From contig CBDETI010000034.1 of assembly GCA_965242775.1 (NCBI GenBank), forward strand, positions 248,001 to 312,000: DNA of 64,000 nucleotides. The letters run 5' to 3'. Positions 18,392 through 27,949 of the stretch are shown here, piece after piece. A program made the position numbers and the translations under genes. Positions within the stretch are counted from its first letter, which is position 1. Each line of letters opens with the position of its first letter. The notes below the pieces were generated by a model. That model saw only the letters and a program-made list of their open reading frames with translations. It did no database searches and was not told where the DNA came from. This stretch comes from JAWPMT01 sp965242775 (GTDB lineage: Bacteria > Bacteroidota > Bacteroidia > Cytophagales > Cyclobacteriaceae).

Positions 18392-18841
18392 TTAACCCCT
18401 AAACCGATCCAAAACATCGCTCACATATCGAGCCTCCTCTGCTGAGATATTCCGGTTCAAGGCGCTTTGTATCATGCTTTCCTGCTGATTGATTTGCTCA
18501 AAAAGGTCAACACCGGATTTAGAGATCCTAACGTGCACCACTCGCCTGTCTGTCTCACTTGATTTTCGCTCTATAAGCCCCTTACTCAACAATTTGTCGG
18601 CCAATCGGGTAGCGTTGGGAGATTTCTCCATAAGACCGTCCTTCACATCCGACATAGTCGACCATCCTGCTACGGCATTAAGGATTCTGAGAATATTGTA
18701 TTGCTGAGGTGAGATACCAAACGGCTTTAAATCCTCCACAAAGGCGTTTTGCACCCAGTTGGAAGTAAACACGAGGTTGGTAACAAACCGGTGTTGCTCG
18801 CTTACTAATTTGGACTTTATCTCAGAATCAATCTTAGCCAT
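18392..18841 (-). CDS. MarR family transcriptional regulator
   Basis: The ATG at 18841 gives 149 residues beginning MAKIDSEIKSKL; a nine-residue longer frame is also open. A winged helix-turn-helix is clear: GISPQQYNILRILN, recognition region MEKSPNATRLADKLLSKGLI, and the wing with SETDRRVVHVRISKSG. MarR proteins repress their own and neighbouring genes and are released by phenolic or oxidative signals. The repeated operator-like element in front of this gene and of the doxX-like gene supports autoregulation and control of its neighbour. The inducer is unknown; a cysteine-based switch is not evident, since the chosen form has no Cys. Confidence 0.9.
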   Translation of the reverse strand: MAKIDSEIKSKLVSEQHRFVTNLVFTSNWVQNAFVEDLKPFGISPQQYNILRILNAVAGWSTMSDVKDGLMEKSPNATRLADKLLSKGLIERKSSETDRRVVHVRISKSGVDLFEQINQQESMIQSALNRNISAEEARYVSDVLDRFRG

Positions 18842-18879
18842 ATACGAAAGACGAAAGCAAACATACACATAAATTCATT

Positions 18880-18905
18880 TATATACCATGGAAAATAATT
18901 ACATG
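18880..18905. promoter_or_regulatory. Probable MarR operator upstream of marR
   Basis: Read on the minus strand this is CATGTAATTATTTTCCATG followed by GTATATA, with CATG repeated 15 bases apart. It ends 39 bases before the marR start and matches the element before the doxX-like gene at 22 of 26 positions. Confidence 0.55.
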
Positions 18906-19090
18906 GCATATAATATGAGGTGGTATTGGCTGCCTATGGAATATACACTCCTTTAGTAGCCGCCTAATACTCATTAAACCCCTGTTTCTTTTTTTCAGAA
19001 GCACTTTTTCTGACCGGACATCCCAGCAATTAGGAACTATGCCTATTGAAATTATTCGGATCATTTCAATAACATTGTTAAAAATCATTG

Positions 19091-20860
19091 ATGCTGCGCA
19101 GTAAATTTCTGGTCCCGTTTCTCTTAATCAGCCTTGGTTGTTCTACTCAGCTGGCGTCGCAGGATTATAACCGTAAAATATCAATTAGCGAATGGATTGA
19201 GGAGATGGAAAACAGTAAAGACTCCATCTATCAGCTCGAGAATACGGAGATTTACTATGATTTTGACAAGGACTCCCTCTATTCATGGCGGCAACCCAGA
19301 ACACCTGCAGAAGACACGCTTCCTAGCCGGCCAATCCACATAAAACCACTGGTAGTTCTAGAGAATTGCCAACTCCCAGTCAACCAAACCAGCGTACTCA
19401 GCCATTTGGTATTTCATAACAATGTCATCATCTCATCCTGCACAGGTGGTCTGCAAATGATATTTTACGACAATACTTTTAAGCAAGGACTAGAGCTTCG
19501 AAATTCCGAGCTGGGAGTATTTCAATTTACGCACAGCTCGATATTGCAACGTGTTGCGATCAGTGAATTGCGAATCGACCTATTGTCATTCACCGATTGT
19601 TCGTTATCCACAGACCCCAGTGTCCCCGAGAGTATTCATAATTATGGATTTGAAGCGGAGAACCAGAATTACCAGTATCTATTCAGATTAGACCAAAGTC
19701 AAAAGATGATCAATTGGTTCTATCTGGCGGATTGCAAGATTTTGCCTACGGAGGTAACTCCGGTAATATCATTTAAGGGTGGAAAATACGACGGAATAGT
19801 CTTCCAGGGAATGGACTTCAACAAGAGCATCATCGACTTTAATGGTTGCTCTGTAAAAGAGGATCTCAGTATCTATGAATGTAAGTTCAACCAGCCCCTA
19901 GGAGTAAACAAGTTTGACTTTCCCTTGGATAATACCTCATTCCAATGGAGTCAGTTGGATTCTGCTGGTTTGGGATTGTATACAGATTATGCAGTACCTC
20001 CATTTTCGAATAGAACAGATTCCCTGAGCTCGGATGTTTACATTTTCAACGCATTGAATAGTAGTTACCGCAAGTTTTTCTCCATGTATCGTACGCAGGG
20101 TGATACAGAGTCGGCCAATGCATGCTACAAGCAAATGAAGGATATGGAAACGGCAAAATATCGTCATTTCCATAGGCAAAGCCCACAACTTCAGACCTGG
20201 TTCAACTGGCGATTCAACCAATTTCTCAAATACTTCTCTGAGTATGGGACCAGTCCTGTGCAATCGCTTATTGTTTCCATGTGGACCATTCTCATTTTTG
20301 CAGCAGTGTATTTCTTTTTCCCTAGCGATTGGGATCGAATCGATCGGGCTTTCCTAATTAACCAGCATAGGAAAATAATGGACTATTTCCGATCTGAGCA
20401 GCGGCTGGAGGACTTCTACACTGCGCAGCACAAAGAGGAATTCAAAGCCTTTGAGGAATATCGGGAGGAAATAAAGCGAGGCAACACGGAGTTACCAGCT
20501 TTCATTCTGGCGCTTGGTCAACCCTTGTACCTGCTTTCTGTGATCAAGCACAAATTTTTGACATTGATATATCGGCGAACTGAAGTCTTGCGGGGCCGAT
20601 GGATAGATCTGAAGCCAGCGCGCAAGGCGTACGTATCGACGATGACTGTTCTCTCCATACTTTTCTATCTATTTTACTTGATCCTGGTTCGCACGCTCAA
20701 CTCAATCACACTTAGCATCAATGTTTTTTCAACACTTGGTTTTGGAGCCATTCCCGTCAAGGGAATTACCAGGTATATTACCATCGTTGAAGGGTTTTTG
20801 GGCTGGTTCCTGTTGAGCATATTCAGCGTGTCACTGATCGGTCAGATGCTTCAGAATTAA
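19091..20860 (+). CDS. Lipobox-bearing protein with beta-helix-like domain and potassium-channel-like pore
   Basis: About 589 residues. The N-terminus (VPFLLISLGCSTQ) is a good lipoprotein signal. Residues 30-320 are rich in short strand-like segments (FHNNVIISSCTGGLQMIF, LSIYECKFNQPLG) reminiscent of pentapeptide or beta-helix domains. A membrane helix near 395-415 (SLIVSMWTILIFAAVYFF) leads to a charged helical linker (about 420-500). The last 85 residues have a helix, a pore-like FSTLGFGAIP (filter near 549-553) and a final helix (FLGWFLLSIFSVSLIGQM). This resembles Ion_trans_2 channels, whose filter is usually TVGYGD; here it is TLGFGA, without the Asp. Potassium conduction is an inference. 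An uncharacterised membrane protein follows about 100 bases downstream. Confidence 0.65.
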   Translation: MLRSKFLVPFLLISLGCSTQLASQDYNRKISISEWIEEMENSKDSIYQLENTEIYYDFDKDSLYSWRQPRTPAEDTLPSRPIHIKPLVVLENCQLPVNQTSVLSHLVFHNNVIISSCTGGLQMIFYDNTFKQGLELRNSELGVFQFTHSSILQRVAISELRIDLLSFTDCSLSTDPSVPESIHNYGFEAENQNYQYLFRLDQSQKMINWFYLADCKILPTEVTPVISFKGGKYDGIVFQGMDFNKSIIDFNGCSVKEDLSIYECKFNQPLGVNKFDFPLDNTSFQWSQLDSAGLGLYTDYAVPPFSNRTDSLSSDVYIFNALNSSYRKFFSMYRTQGDTESANACYKQMKDMETAKYRHFHRQSPQLQTWFNWRFNQFLKYFSEYGTSPVQSLIVSMWTILIFAAVYFFFPSDWDRIDRAFLINQHRKIMDYFRSEQRLEDFYTAQHKEEFKAFEEYREEIKRGNTELPAFILALGQPLYLLSVIKHKFLTLIYRRTEVLRGRWIDLKPARKAYVSTMTVLSILFYLFYLILVRTLNSITLSINVFSTLGFGAIPVKGITRYITIVEGFLGWFLLSIFSVSLIGQMLQN

Positions 20861-20963
20861 GGGTCATCACTTATATATCAAAACAAACGGTATCGTCGCG
20901 TCAATTTATTTGTAAATTGAGTTCACCAAGGCCTGAAACAGGCTAAAATCGACAACAGGGTTA

Positions 20964-21512
20964 ATGAAATCAATCAACTTTAATCAAATAACAGGAGCAT
21001 CTGCCATTGGCAGTTTGGTACTGGCCGCGATAGCCTCATTTACACAGGCTTTTGTCGAGTTGAGACCATTTTTCGAGCAACTTACCTCATCCGCCACCTG
21101 GGGTGTTTTTATCGCGGCGCCCTTGATCATTTTGACCTACCTGATTGGTCAAATTTGTATTGAGATCAGTAATGTCCTTTATGATAGATATTACGGGCTC
21201 CAATTAACCGAAAAATACCAGCGCATTCGGCTTTTTTATCAAAACGGCCATGCCGCTGAAATCGAAGATTACAAAAAACACGAGGAATTGATGGAACTGT
21301 TCCAGGGCGGATCTTTGTCAATCGCCTTTCTTGGGCTCGGTCTGCTTGCTAAAGTATTTACGGCTTCAAAAGACATTGGTGGTCACCTTGAATATGGGAG
21401 ACTAATTTTTGGGGGAGTTACAATAGCCTTGCTCGGCTTGTCTGTCCTATTGTTTCAGCTAGCTAGAAATAAACGGAAGATCATGGAAATTTTCCTGAGG
21501 CAACAGTCTTGA
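20964..21512 (+). CDS. Uncharacterised membrane protein
   Basis: This 182-residue protein has about four membrane helices (SAIGSLVLAAIASFTQAF, VFIAAPLIILTYLIGQI, LSIAFLGLGLLAKVF, LIFGGVTIALLGLSVLLF) and a central hydrophilic stretch (residues 70-115). The family is not recognised. It lies 103 bases after the channel-like gene on the same strand, so a shared transcript is possible, and a role beside that protein is a reasonable but unsupported guess. Confidence 0.6.
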   Translation: MKSINFNQITGASAIGSLVLAAIASFTQAFVELRPFFEQLTSSATWGVFIAAPLIILTYLIGQICIEISNVLYDRYYGLQLTEKYQRIRLFYQNGHAAEIEDYKKHEELMELFQGGSLSIAFLGLGLLAKVFTASKDIGGHLEYGRLIFGGVTIALLGLSVLLFQLARNKRKIMEIFLRQQS

Positions 21513-21578
21513 GAATAGTAGAAGTTAACGATCCGTAAAAAGTTCATCCTGCTTCGTCTCAGGTCATTTCCTTTCAAC

Positions 21579-24500
21579 TTACTTCAGCTGCTCCCACCGC
21601 TTTGTAACGCCTTCCAACACCTCTTTCAACTGATCAACTCCTGCGACCGTAGCTGAGGGTATTTTTGCGTCGGCTGCTTGGAGCAATTTCAACATAAACA
21701 AAAACTTTCGTTGCAGTCCCACGACTGTCTCTTCGGCAACGGTGCTTTTTCGGATACTTCCGTACATGATGTCTGGCTCTCCAACTGCTCCGCTGCCCCT
21801 GAAAGCCTTAAGGTCTTCGGTCACCCGGGGCCTGCCATCAATGGCCTCCTTGATATCCTGCAACAGATGATAGGATCGATAGCACACCATACTGAGTTGG
21901 CTTTGCTTTGCCAGATCCTCCTCAGCAACTTCCACACGAGGATCGAGGTGGACGGTCAACGACTGTTCCATTACCTCGGAATCCACTCTTAATCGTACGA
22001 TGTAGTCCCCTGGCACTATTAATGGACCAGATGGCCCGGTTGGTGTATTCTGGTAAGTTGCAGCAATAGAAAACTCTCTTCGCGCCCCCCTCGGAGGCGC
22101 ATACTTAAGATCCCATACAAATCTTTGATGCCCGCTTCCGGTGCCCAGTTCTTGCTCAGGCCTGATCCAATAGGTGGGGTGCGGCAAAGCGGTAGTATCA
22201 TACGCTTCCTTGGGGTCACTACTTTGAAAGCGACGAACCACTGATCCATCATTGGTGAGAATCTCTAATTTGACATCCGAAACAGTTTCTGGCAGAAAAT
22301 AATCGATGATGGCCCCGTCCGGTGGATTAGTACCAGTTGGTTCTTCCGGAGGAAGTGGCGTGTCATGAAACATATTGTCCCGAACCCGGAAAGCCGCAGG
22401 CGGGTCAAATAAAAACGCACCTCCGCCTCTAGCCTCACTTAGCTCCCTGAGTGGGGCGATGTTGTCCAATATCCATGCTGATCTTCCGTGGGTCCCTATC
22501 ACCAGGTCGTTTTCATGGATCACCAGATCACGAATGGAGGTGGCAGGCATATTGTTTCGTAAGGACTGCCAGTTTTGCCCGTCATCAATAGAAAAATACA
22601 CCTCGCGCTCAGTACCAGCGTAAAGAAGCCCTGCCTTTTTAGGGTCTTCTCTTACCACATTCACCGGGCCGCTCGGATTCATGCCCGAGGCAATTAACGT
22701 CCATGTCTTGCCCCTGTCGGAGGTCTTATAAACGTATGGTTTCATGTCATCCTTACGGATCGCATTGATGGCGACATAAGCGACGTTTTTGTCAAAATGC
22801 CCCGCATCGATTTGAGATACTTTGTCCCAGGAGGTAACCGCCGGAGGGGTAACATCGGCCCAATCCTTTCCACCATTCCCAGTAACGTGGAGTTTGCCAT
22901 CGTCTGTTCCAGCCCAGATGATATTGACATCCAAAGGGGAGGGTGCAATTGCATAAATCACCGCTCTTCGTGCCATGGACTCCATGGATTTGGTCTTGTA
23001 TTTACCAACACTGGCAGGAACCGGGGGTTGTTCGTAGGTCAGATCCGGACTAATCGTCTCCCAACTTTGACCTCCGTTCATCGTCTTCCAGAGCACATTG
23101 GTAGCAAATAGCAGCATATTATCATCCGCCGGATGAAACATCAACGGCATGGTTCTTACGTATCTGTAATTACCTGATCTTAAAGCCTCTGGAGCTATAT
23201 TTTGGGATTGTCCGGTACGCTTATTGAACCGCATCACCCTCCCGCCATAAATGATGTTTGGATCCTTAGGGTCGGGAGCCACATAGGCATACTCGTCGGC
23301 GCCGACACCCATAAACTCCCTGAAACTTATCTGACCACCATTCCCTCTACTCGCTATGCCGATCGCACCGCTTTCCTGTTGACCCCCATAAACCCAATAA
23401 GGGAATTGGTTGTCGGTGCTAACATGATAAAGTTGTGTAGTAGGTTGGTTGTACCAGGAACTCCAGGTCCGGCCTCCATTGACAGTGACGACCGCCCCCT
23501 GATCCGCGACGAAGAGCATGATCTCAGGATTGATCGGATTGATCCATATTCGATGGTAATCGTCTCCACCCGGAGCACCTTTTAAGGACATCCACGTTTT
23601 GCCACCATCATCCGAAGTATAGGACGCAATATTTCCAACATACAATTTGTCAGGGTTTGTCGGGTGTACTTTTATCTCCGCAAAATCTCCACCTCTTCCC
23701 CACAATCTTCGATCTCCGTGAACAAAGGTCCAGGACTCACCGCCATCGGTGCTTTTGTAAATACCGCCGTTTTCCCGGGCATCAACTGTGGCGAAAATCA
23801 GATTGGAATTGCTCTTTGAAATGCCAATACCGATCCTGCCCAATCCTTGATCTGCTGTGGGCAGTCCTTTACTGAGCCGCTTCCAGGTCTCACCCGCATC
23901 TGTGGACTTGTAGAGTCCGCTATTTGGGCCTGAAAAACGGGCATTTTCCCAAGGGCCTTCCTGATGCTCCCACATATCAGCGTACACTACAGTTGGATCA
24001 TTTGGATCGAATTCCACCTGAATCGCTCCCGTATGCTTATCCAGGTAAAGTACCTTACGCCAGCTTCTTCCACCATCCGTGGTTTTAAAAACTCCGCGCT
24101 GCTCATTGGAACCATATGGATGACCCAGCCCTGCAACAAAAACAATGTCCGGATCTGTAGGATGTACAATTAATCGCCCAACTTGCTGCACGTCGCCTAG
24201 CCCCACATGCTCCCAATTCTTACCGCCATCAGCGCTTTTAAAAATGCCATCACCTACACTCAGGTCAGGCCGGTGCAACCCTTCACCACTTCCTACATAG
24301 ATGACATCAGGATTCGACTCTGAAACAGCAATGTCACCAACAGAACCCGTCGGAGCACTATCAAAAATAGGATCCCACGTGCGGCCATAATCGTCTGTCT
24401 TCCAAACCCCGCCATTGTTGACGCCCATGTAGAAAACATTAGGTTGGGAGGGTACACCTACTCCGCCCACGGTCCTGCTTGCACGAAAAGGACCAATCAT

Positions 24501-24614
24501 TCGGTAGTCGAGGTTTTGATAGGCGGACGGATCTATTTTTTGCGCCAGTAAGGCATTGGAAGCCATGACCACCAGCGTCAATCCAAAATATCTCAGGGCG
24601 GAAGTTCTGTTCAT
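21579..24614 (-). CDS. Large exported BNR/Asp-box beta-propeller protein (sortilin/VPS10-like)
   Basis: A signal peptide (FGLTLVVMASNALLAQ) precedes 985 residues with at least eleven Asp-box motifs of the form S/T-x-D-x-G-x-T-W, for example KTDDYGRTW, KSADGGKNW, KTTDGGRSW, KSTDGGESW and FSIDDGQNW. Between residues 50 and 700 they mark blades of one or two beta-propellers like those of sialidases, sortilin and xyloglucanases. The last 280 residues form a separate region (FVWDLKYAPPRG, then a helical end). Such proteins, common and often about 1000 residues long in Bacteroidota, are annotated as glycosyl hydrolase or VPS10-like, but no catalytic residues are assignable. It is divergent from an S9 peptidase, with about 230 bases between. 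Confidence 0.85.
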   Translation of the reverse strand: MNRTSALRYFGLTLVVMASNALLAQKIDPSAYQNLDYRMIGPFRASRTVGGVGVPSQPNVFYMGVNNGGVWKTDDYGRTWDPIFDSAPTGSVGDIAVSESNPDVIYVGSGEGLHRPDLSVGDGIFKSADGGKNWEHVGLGDVQQVGRLIVHPTDPDIVFVAGLGHPYGSNEQRGVFKTTDGGRSWRKVLYLDKHTGAIQVEFDPNDPTVVYADMWEHQEGPWENARFSGPNSGLYKSTDAGETWKRLSKGLPTADQGLGRIGIGISKSNSNLIFATVDARENGGIYKSTDGGESWTFVHGDRRLWGRGGDFAEIKVHPTNPDKLYVGNIASYTSDDGGKTWMSLKGAPGGDDYHRIWINPINPEIMLFVADQGAVVTVNGGRTWSSWYNQPTTQLYHVSTDNQFPYWVYGGQQESGAIGIASRGNGGQISFREFMGVGADEYAYVAPDPKDPNIIYGGRVMRFNKRTGQSQNIAPEALRSGNYRYVRTMPLMFHPADDNMLLFATNVLWKTMNGGQSWETISPDLTYEQPPVPASVGKYKTKSMESMARRAVIYAIAPSPLDVNIIWAGTDDGKLHVTGNGGKDWADVTPPAVTSWDKVSQIDAGHFDKNVAYVAINAIRKDDMKPYVYKTSDRGKTWTLIASGMNPSGPVNVVREDPKKAGLLYAGTEREVYFSIDDGQNWQSLRNNMPATSIRDLVIHENDLVIGTHGRSAWILDNIAPLRELSEARGGGAFLFDPPAAFRVRDNMFHDTPLPPEEPTGTNPPDGAIIDYFLPETVSDVKLEILTNDGSVVRRFQSSDPKEAYDTTALPHPTYWIRPEQELGTGSGHQRFVWDLKYAPPRGARREFSIAATYQNTPTGPSGPLIVPGDYIVRLRVDSEVMEQSLTVHLDPRVEVAEEDLAKQSQLSMVCYRSYHLLQDIKEAIDGRPRVTEDLKAFRGSGAVGEPDIMYGSIRKSTVAEETVVGLQRKFLFMLKLLQAADAKIPSATVAGVDQLKEVLEGVTKRWEQLK

Positions 24615-24845
24615 GTTCTTGGGTTTTGTCGAACGATGTTACTGAAATGCTTTCGATTTCGCAAAGCAGGAAATGTGGAACGGCATGCTCGCTCGCATCT
24701 GAGAAGAGTACCAGAGCCAATATTAGGTAAGCCGGATAAGTAGGACCACACGCGTCGATCAGTTTCGGGTGGAACAGCTATCTTTAATGGAGCGCCACCT
24801 ATATACATTGAGATAATTCAAGCAGATCAATTAAAGAAATTACCT

Positions 24846-26918
24846 ATGAAACCTGTCGCTGCCAAAGTAACAATTTCAATGCTGGCCTTTTTTACCATGG
24901 GGTCCACTTTTGCCCAATATAACCTGGAGCAATCACTGGGGGCACCCTATGTTCAATCCATTCACCCCTCCGTCGACAAGAAATCTTTGGCCTGGGTGGT
25001 GAATGAGGAAGGTGTGCGCAATATCTGGCTCCTGGACCGGCAAGGAGGCGACCCGCAAAAAATCACCGGTTATGAAGAGGATGATGGGTTGAATATCGCT
25101 CAAGTATCCATATCATCGGGCTTCCTACTCTTTGTCCGTGGCAATGGATCGAATCGATGGGGACAGCCGGCAAACCCCGCAAGTTTACCAACCACTCCTC
25201 CCCGTCAGATTCTGAGGATCGGACTTACCAGCAACAAACTCGACACAATCGACACGGCAGGTGCACCCGTGCTCAATCCTGACGGCAAAAAGATCGTCTA
25301 TACGAAAAACAGCAAAGTTTACCTGGTGGACGACATCACTGCCGAAAAAGTCAAACCCAGGGTTTTGTTTGAAGTAAGGAATGGCGCAGGGTCCCTCACC
25401 TGGTCGCCGGATGGAAAAAAAATTGCATTTGTCAGCACGCGAAACGACCACAGTTTCGTGGGTTATTATGCTATTCCTGATAAGAAAATCTCATGGATGG
25501 CGCCCGCATTCAGCTTTGACCAGCTTCCTGCCTGGTCACCTGACGGCAAGCGAATCGCGTTTGTGAGAAGTCCAGGTCAAAACAAGGATCAGTTGTTCAA
25601 TATTATGGGGGGACGACCATTTGAAATCATGGTCGCGGATGTCAATACTGGTTTGGCCAGGTCCATCTGGAAATCTCCTTCTGATGACGGAGGTTACTCT
25701 CAGTATTATCCAAACAACCCATTCCGATGGACGAAAGAAAATAAGATCCTATTCTACTCCGAACACGAGGGATGGAATCACATCTATTCAATAAATCCCA
25801 ATGGTTCTGGGATATTGGATCTGGTCTCAGGCCGGTGCGAGGTAGAGAACAATAGTTTATCAACCGACGAGAAGCACATTTACTACTCCAGCAATTGTGA
25901 AGATATCAACAGGCGACACATCTGGAAGGTGGAAATCAGCTCGGGAAGATCAGAAATGGTTACATCCGGCTCGGAGATCCAGACGCATCCGGTCCCTTTG
26001 ACCGAAGGTCGGTTGGCCTACCGAGAAGGCTCGTATAATCGACCAACTTCTGTGATCTTACAGCAAGGGCAGGAAAAGAAAAACCTGGTGAAATTACCCT
26101 CCCATTACCCGAAGGATCAATTCGTAGAACCCGAGGCCGTCACCTTCAAATCGGCGGACGGACTGACGATCCACGGCCAACTTTTCAAACCCTCGGGCAA
26201 AAAGAAGGACGGAGCGCCGGCAGTCATTTTTATGCACGGAGGCCCTATCAGGCAAATGCTCCTTGGCTATCATTATAGCGGCTACTACGCCAATGCCTAT
26301 GTTCTGAATCAATTCCTGGCATCTCAGGGTTACGTAGTACTAGCAGTCAATTTCAGAGATGGCATCGGTTACGGTCGGGATTTTAGACGCGCAAAGAATC
26401 AGGGGCCCAGGGGTGCCGCGGAGTACAAAGACATTGTTGCAGCTGGCAAATACCTGCAATCCAGGTCCGAAGTGGACCCAGAGCGTATAGGCCTATGGGG
26501 TGGATCCTATGGTGGATACCTCACTGCCATGGGGCTTGCAAAGAATTCAGACTTGTTTAAAGCCGGCGTAGATTTTCATGGGGTACATGATTGGGCCTGG
26601 CGGGCCCGTGACTTTTCTCCCGGAGGTAGCTGGGGGATCACCAAAGAACTCATGGACATGGCGTTTCATTCTTCGCCGATTTCAGAATTGCAATACTGGA
26701 GCTCTCCGGTCCTGATCATCACGGGTGATGATGATAGAAATGTGATGTTTGGGCAGTCGATTGACCTAAAAAATAAGCTGGATAAAATTGGTGTATACAA
26801 TGAGGTATTGGTATTTCCCGACGAAGTACATGGCTTTCTTAGATATGAAAGTTGGCTGAGGGCCTATAAACAGACGGCCGACTTCTTTACCCGGTTTTTG
26901 AAGGAAAGATTAGACTAG
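24846..26918 (+). CDS. Exported S9 family (prolyl oligopeptidase-like) serine peptidase
   Basis: This 690-residue protein has a signal peptide (SMLAFFTMGSTFAQ). Residues 30-400 are a TolB/WD40-like propeller (TWSPDGKKIAFVSTR, AWSPDGKRIAFVRS). The C-terminal 260 residues are an alpha/beta-hydrolase with GLWGGSYGGYLTAM (nucleophile Ser near 555), DDDRNVMFGQS (Asp near 628) and DEVHGFLRYE (His near 661). HGGPIRQML supplies the oxyanion side. This is the typical dipeptidyl/acylaminoacyl-peptidase layout, so it should cleave short peptides in the periplasm. It is divergent from the Asp-box protein, and the two may share a control region. Confidence 0.9.
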   Translation: MKPVAAKVTISMLAFFTMGSTFAQYNLEQSLGAPYVQSIHPSVDKKSLAWVVNEEGVRNIWLLDRQGGDPQKITGYEEDDGLNIAQVSISSGFLLFVRGNGSNRWGQPANPASLPTTPPRQILRIGLTSNKLDTIDTAGAPVLNPDGKKIVYTKNSKVYLVDDITAEKVKPRVLFEVRNGAGSLTWSPDGKKIAFVSTRNDHSFVGYYAIPDKKISWMAPAFSFDQLPAWSPDGKRIAFVRSPGQNKDQLFNIMGGRPFEIMVADVNTGLARSIWKSPSDDGGYSQYYPNNPFRWTKENKILFYSEHEGWNHIYSINPNGSGILDLVSGRCEVENNSLSTDEKHIYYSSNCEDINRRHIWKVEISSGRSEMVTSGSEIQTHPVPLTEGRLAYREGSYNRPTSVILQQGQEKKNLVKLPSHYPKDQFVEPEAVTFKSADGLTIHGQLFKPSGKKKDGAPAVIFMHGGPIRQMLLGYHYSGYYANAYVLNQFLASQGYVVLAVNFRDGIGYGRDFRRAKNQGPRGAAEYKDIVAAGKYLQSRSEVDPERIGLWGGSYGGYLTAMGLAKNSDLFKAGVDFHGVHDWAWRARDFSPGGSWGITKELMDMAFHSSPISELQYWSSPVLIITGDDDRNVMFGQSIDLKNKLDKIGVYNEVLVFPDEVHGFLRYESWLRAYKQTADFFTRFLKERLD

Positions 26919-27045
26919 CTTAAAATAACTTAACAAGTGGCATGTTAAATGTTGATCGCTTTTCTGCTTGATGGTTTGATATTGCGGTATTGAACTCCAC
27001 CACATCTCCTCCGGGTGTAGTTGGGTTAAGTGGACATGCTACGAA

Positions 27046-27603
27046 ATGCAAAGATTTTTACTGACACTGATTCTTTGTTCCCTCTTTCTTGGTTTCTTGA
27101 TTTTTCAATCATGCCAGGAGGATAATGAACCCATGTTACGGTTTAGCGGTATCACTGAGAGGGACGCGGACGGAGCGCTATCAGGAAACGTGGATCCCGA
27201 TGATTGGAATCAGAAAGACAACTGGGACCCTACCGACATGTCCTACTTCCCGGAACTTGACACGCTTAACCTGAACAATGAAGGTATAACAAACGAGACC
27301 GAAGGAAGCAACTGGCTTGCCTATCCCAACCCAACCTCCGGGGAGGTCTACCTTGAGGCAGCTCAACTGAATAAATTCAACCCCGAATTGGAGTTTGGAA
27401 TCCTCAAAATAATCGACGCAGACGGAACCGTAAAGCTTGAGCTTGATATAACCAATTTCAGTTTGCACCATGAGTCCAAGTTCATCTTCGGCCTCAGTAC
27501 GGGCGGCCTTTTTGAATCAGGAATCCACAGAGTCTATTACCTGTACAAATTCAAGGACCAAGATTACATCTTCAAAGGACATGGGGATATCGCCCTGGAA
27601 TAA
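27046..27603 (+). CDS. Putative lipoprotein with T9SS-like C-terminal domain
   Basis: This 185-residue protein starts with a signal peptide ending LGFLIFQSCQED, a plausible lipobox with Gln at -2. After an acidic, Asp/Asn/Trp-rich linker (residues 35-85) it has WLAYPNPTSGEVYLEA, the hallmark opening of type IX secretion sorting domains (Por_Secre_tail), and further beta strands to residue 185. The closing segment (SGIHRVYYLYKFKDQDYIFKG) resembles the domain but not a perfect type A end. Having a lipobox and a T9SS-like tail together is odd; one may be non-functional. No target domain lies between them. Confidence 0.6.
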   Translation: MQRFLLTLILCSLFLGFLIFQSCQEDNEPMLRFSGITERDADGALSGNVDPDDWNQKDNWDPTDMSYFPELDTLNLNNEGITNETEGSNWLAYPNPTSGEVYLEAAQLNKFNPELEFGILKIIDADGTVKLELDITNFSLHHESKFIFGLSTGGLFESGIHRVYYLYKFKDQDYIFKGHGDIALE

Positions 27604-27724
27604 CGCTGGCTAGTCAGTAAACAACCCGCTACGACAGTATTGGCCTGAAGCTTTCGCGAACCCGTAATTCCTCCGTATCTTGAGGCCGTGGGTACGCGGG
27701 TGCTTAAAAAACTTCCCATACTGT

Positions 27725-27877
27725 ATGAGATCAGCCGTATTACTCCTGCTGGTGACCAGTTCGCTCGGCTTCTCACAGCAGCGCAATGGTAGTCTTTCCT
27801 ATCAAAATGACCTTGCCATCTACAGGAAAGCCCTAGAGGAGACTCATCCAAGTCTATGCCGGTTTTCATCAGATTGA
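27725..27877 (+). pseudogene. N-terminal remnant of an exported S41-type peptidase
   Basis: The 50-residue frame has a good signal peptide (SAVLLLLVTSSLGFSQ) followed by YQNDLAIYRKALEETHPSL, then stops. The 'L..YRKALEETHPSLYR' pattern is how many Bacteroidota S41 (C-terminal processing) peptidase-like proteins begin. No continuation is found in other frames before the sigma gene at 27950, so the rest of the gene appears deleted. A genuine small secreted peptide is an alternative but less likely. Confidence 0.5.
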
Positions 27878-27949
27878 AGAAAGTTTTCCCGCTCCAGTCA
27901 TATTCTTCCAAACCAGGTAACTAACATAATAGAGTAGTAAACAAGTCTC

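Noticed and set aside
22375..23875. Several plus-strand open frames of 70-130 codons inside the Asp-box gene
   Set aside because: They lie opposite a well-supported 1011-residue gene with clear repeats; their translations have no domain and arise from its codon bias.
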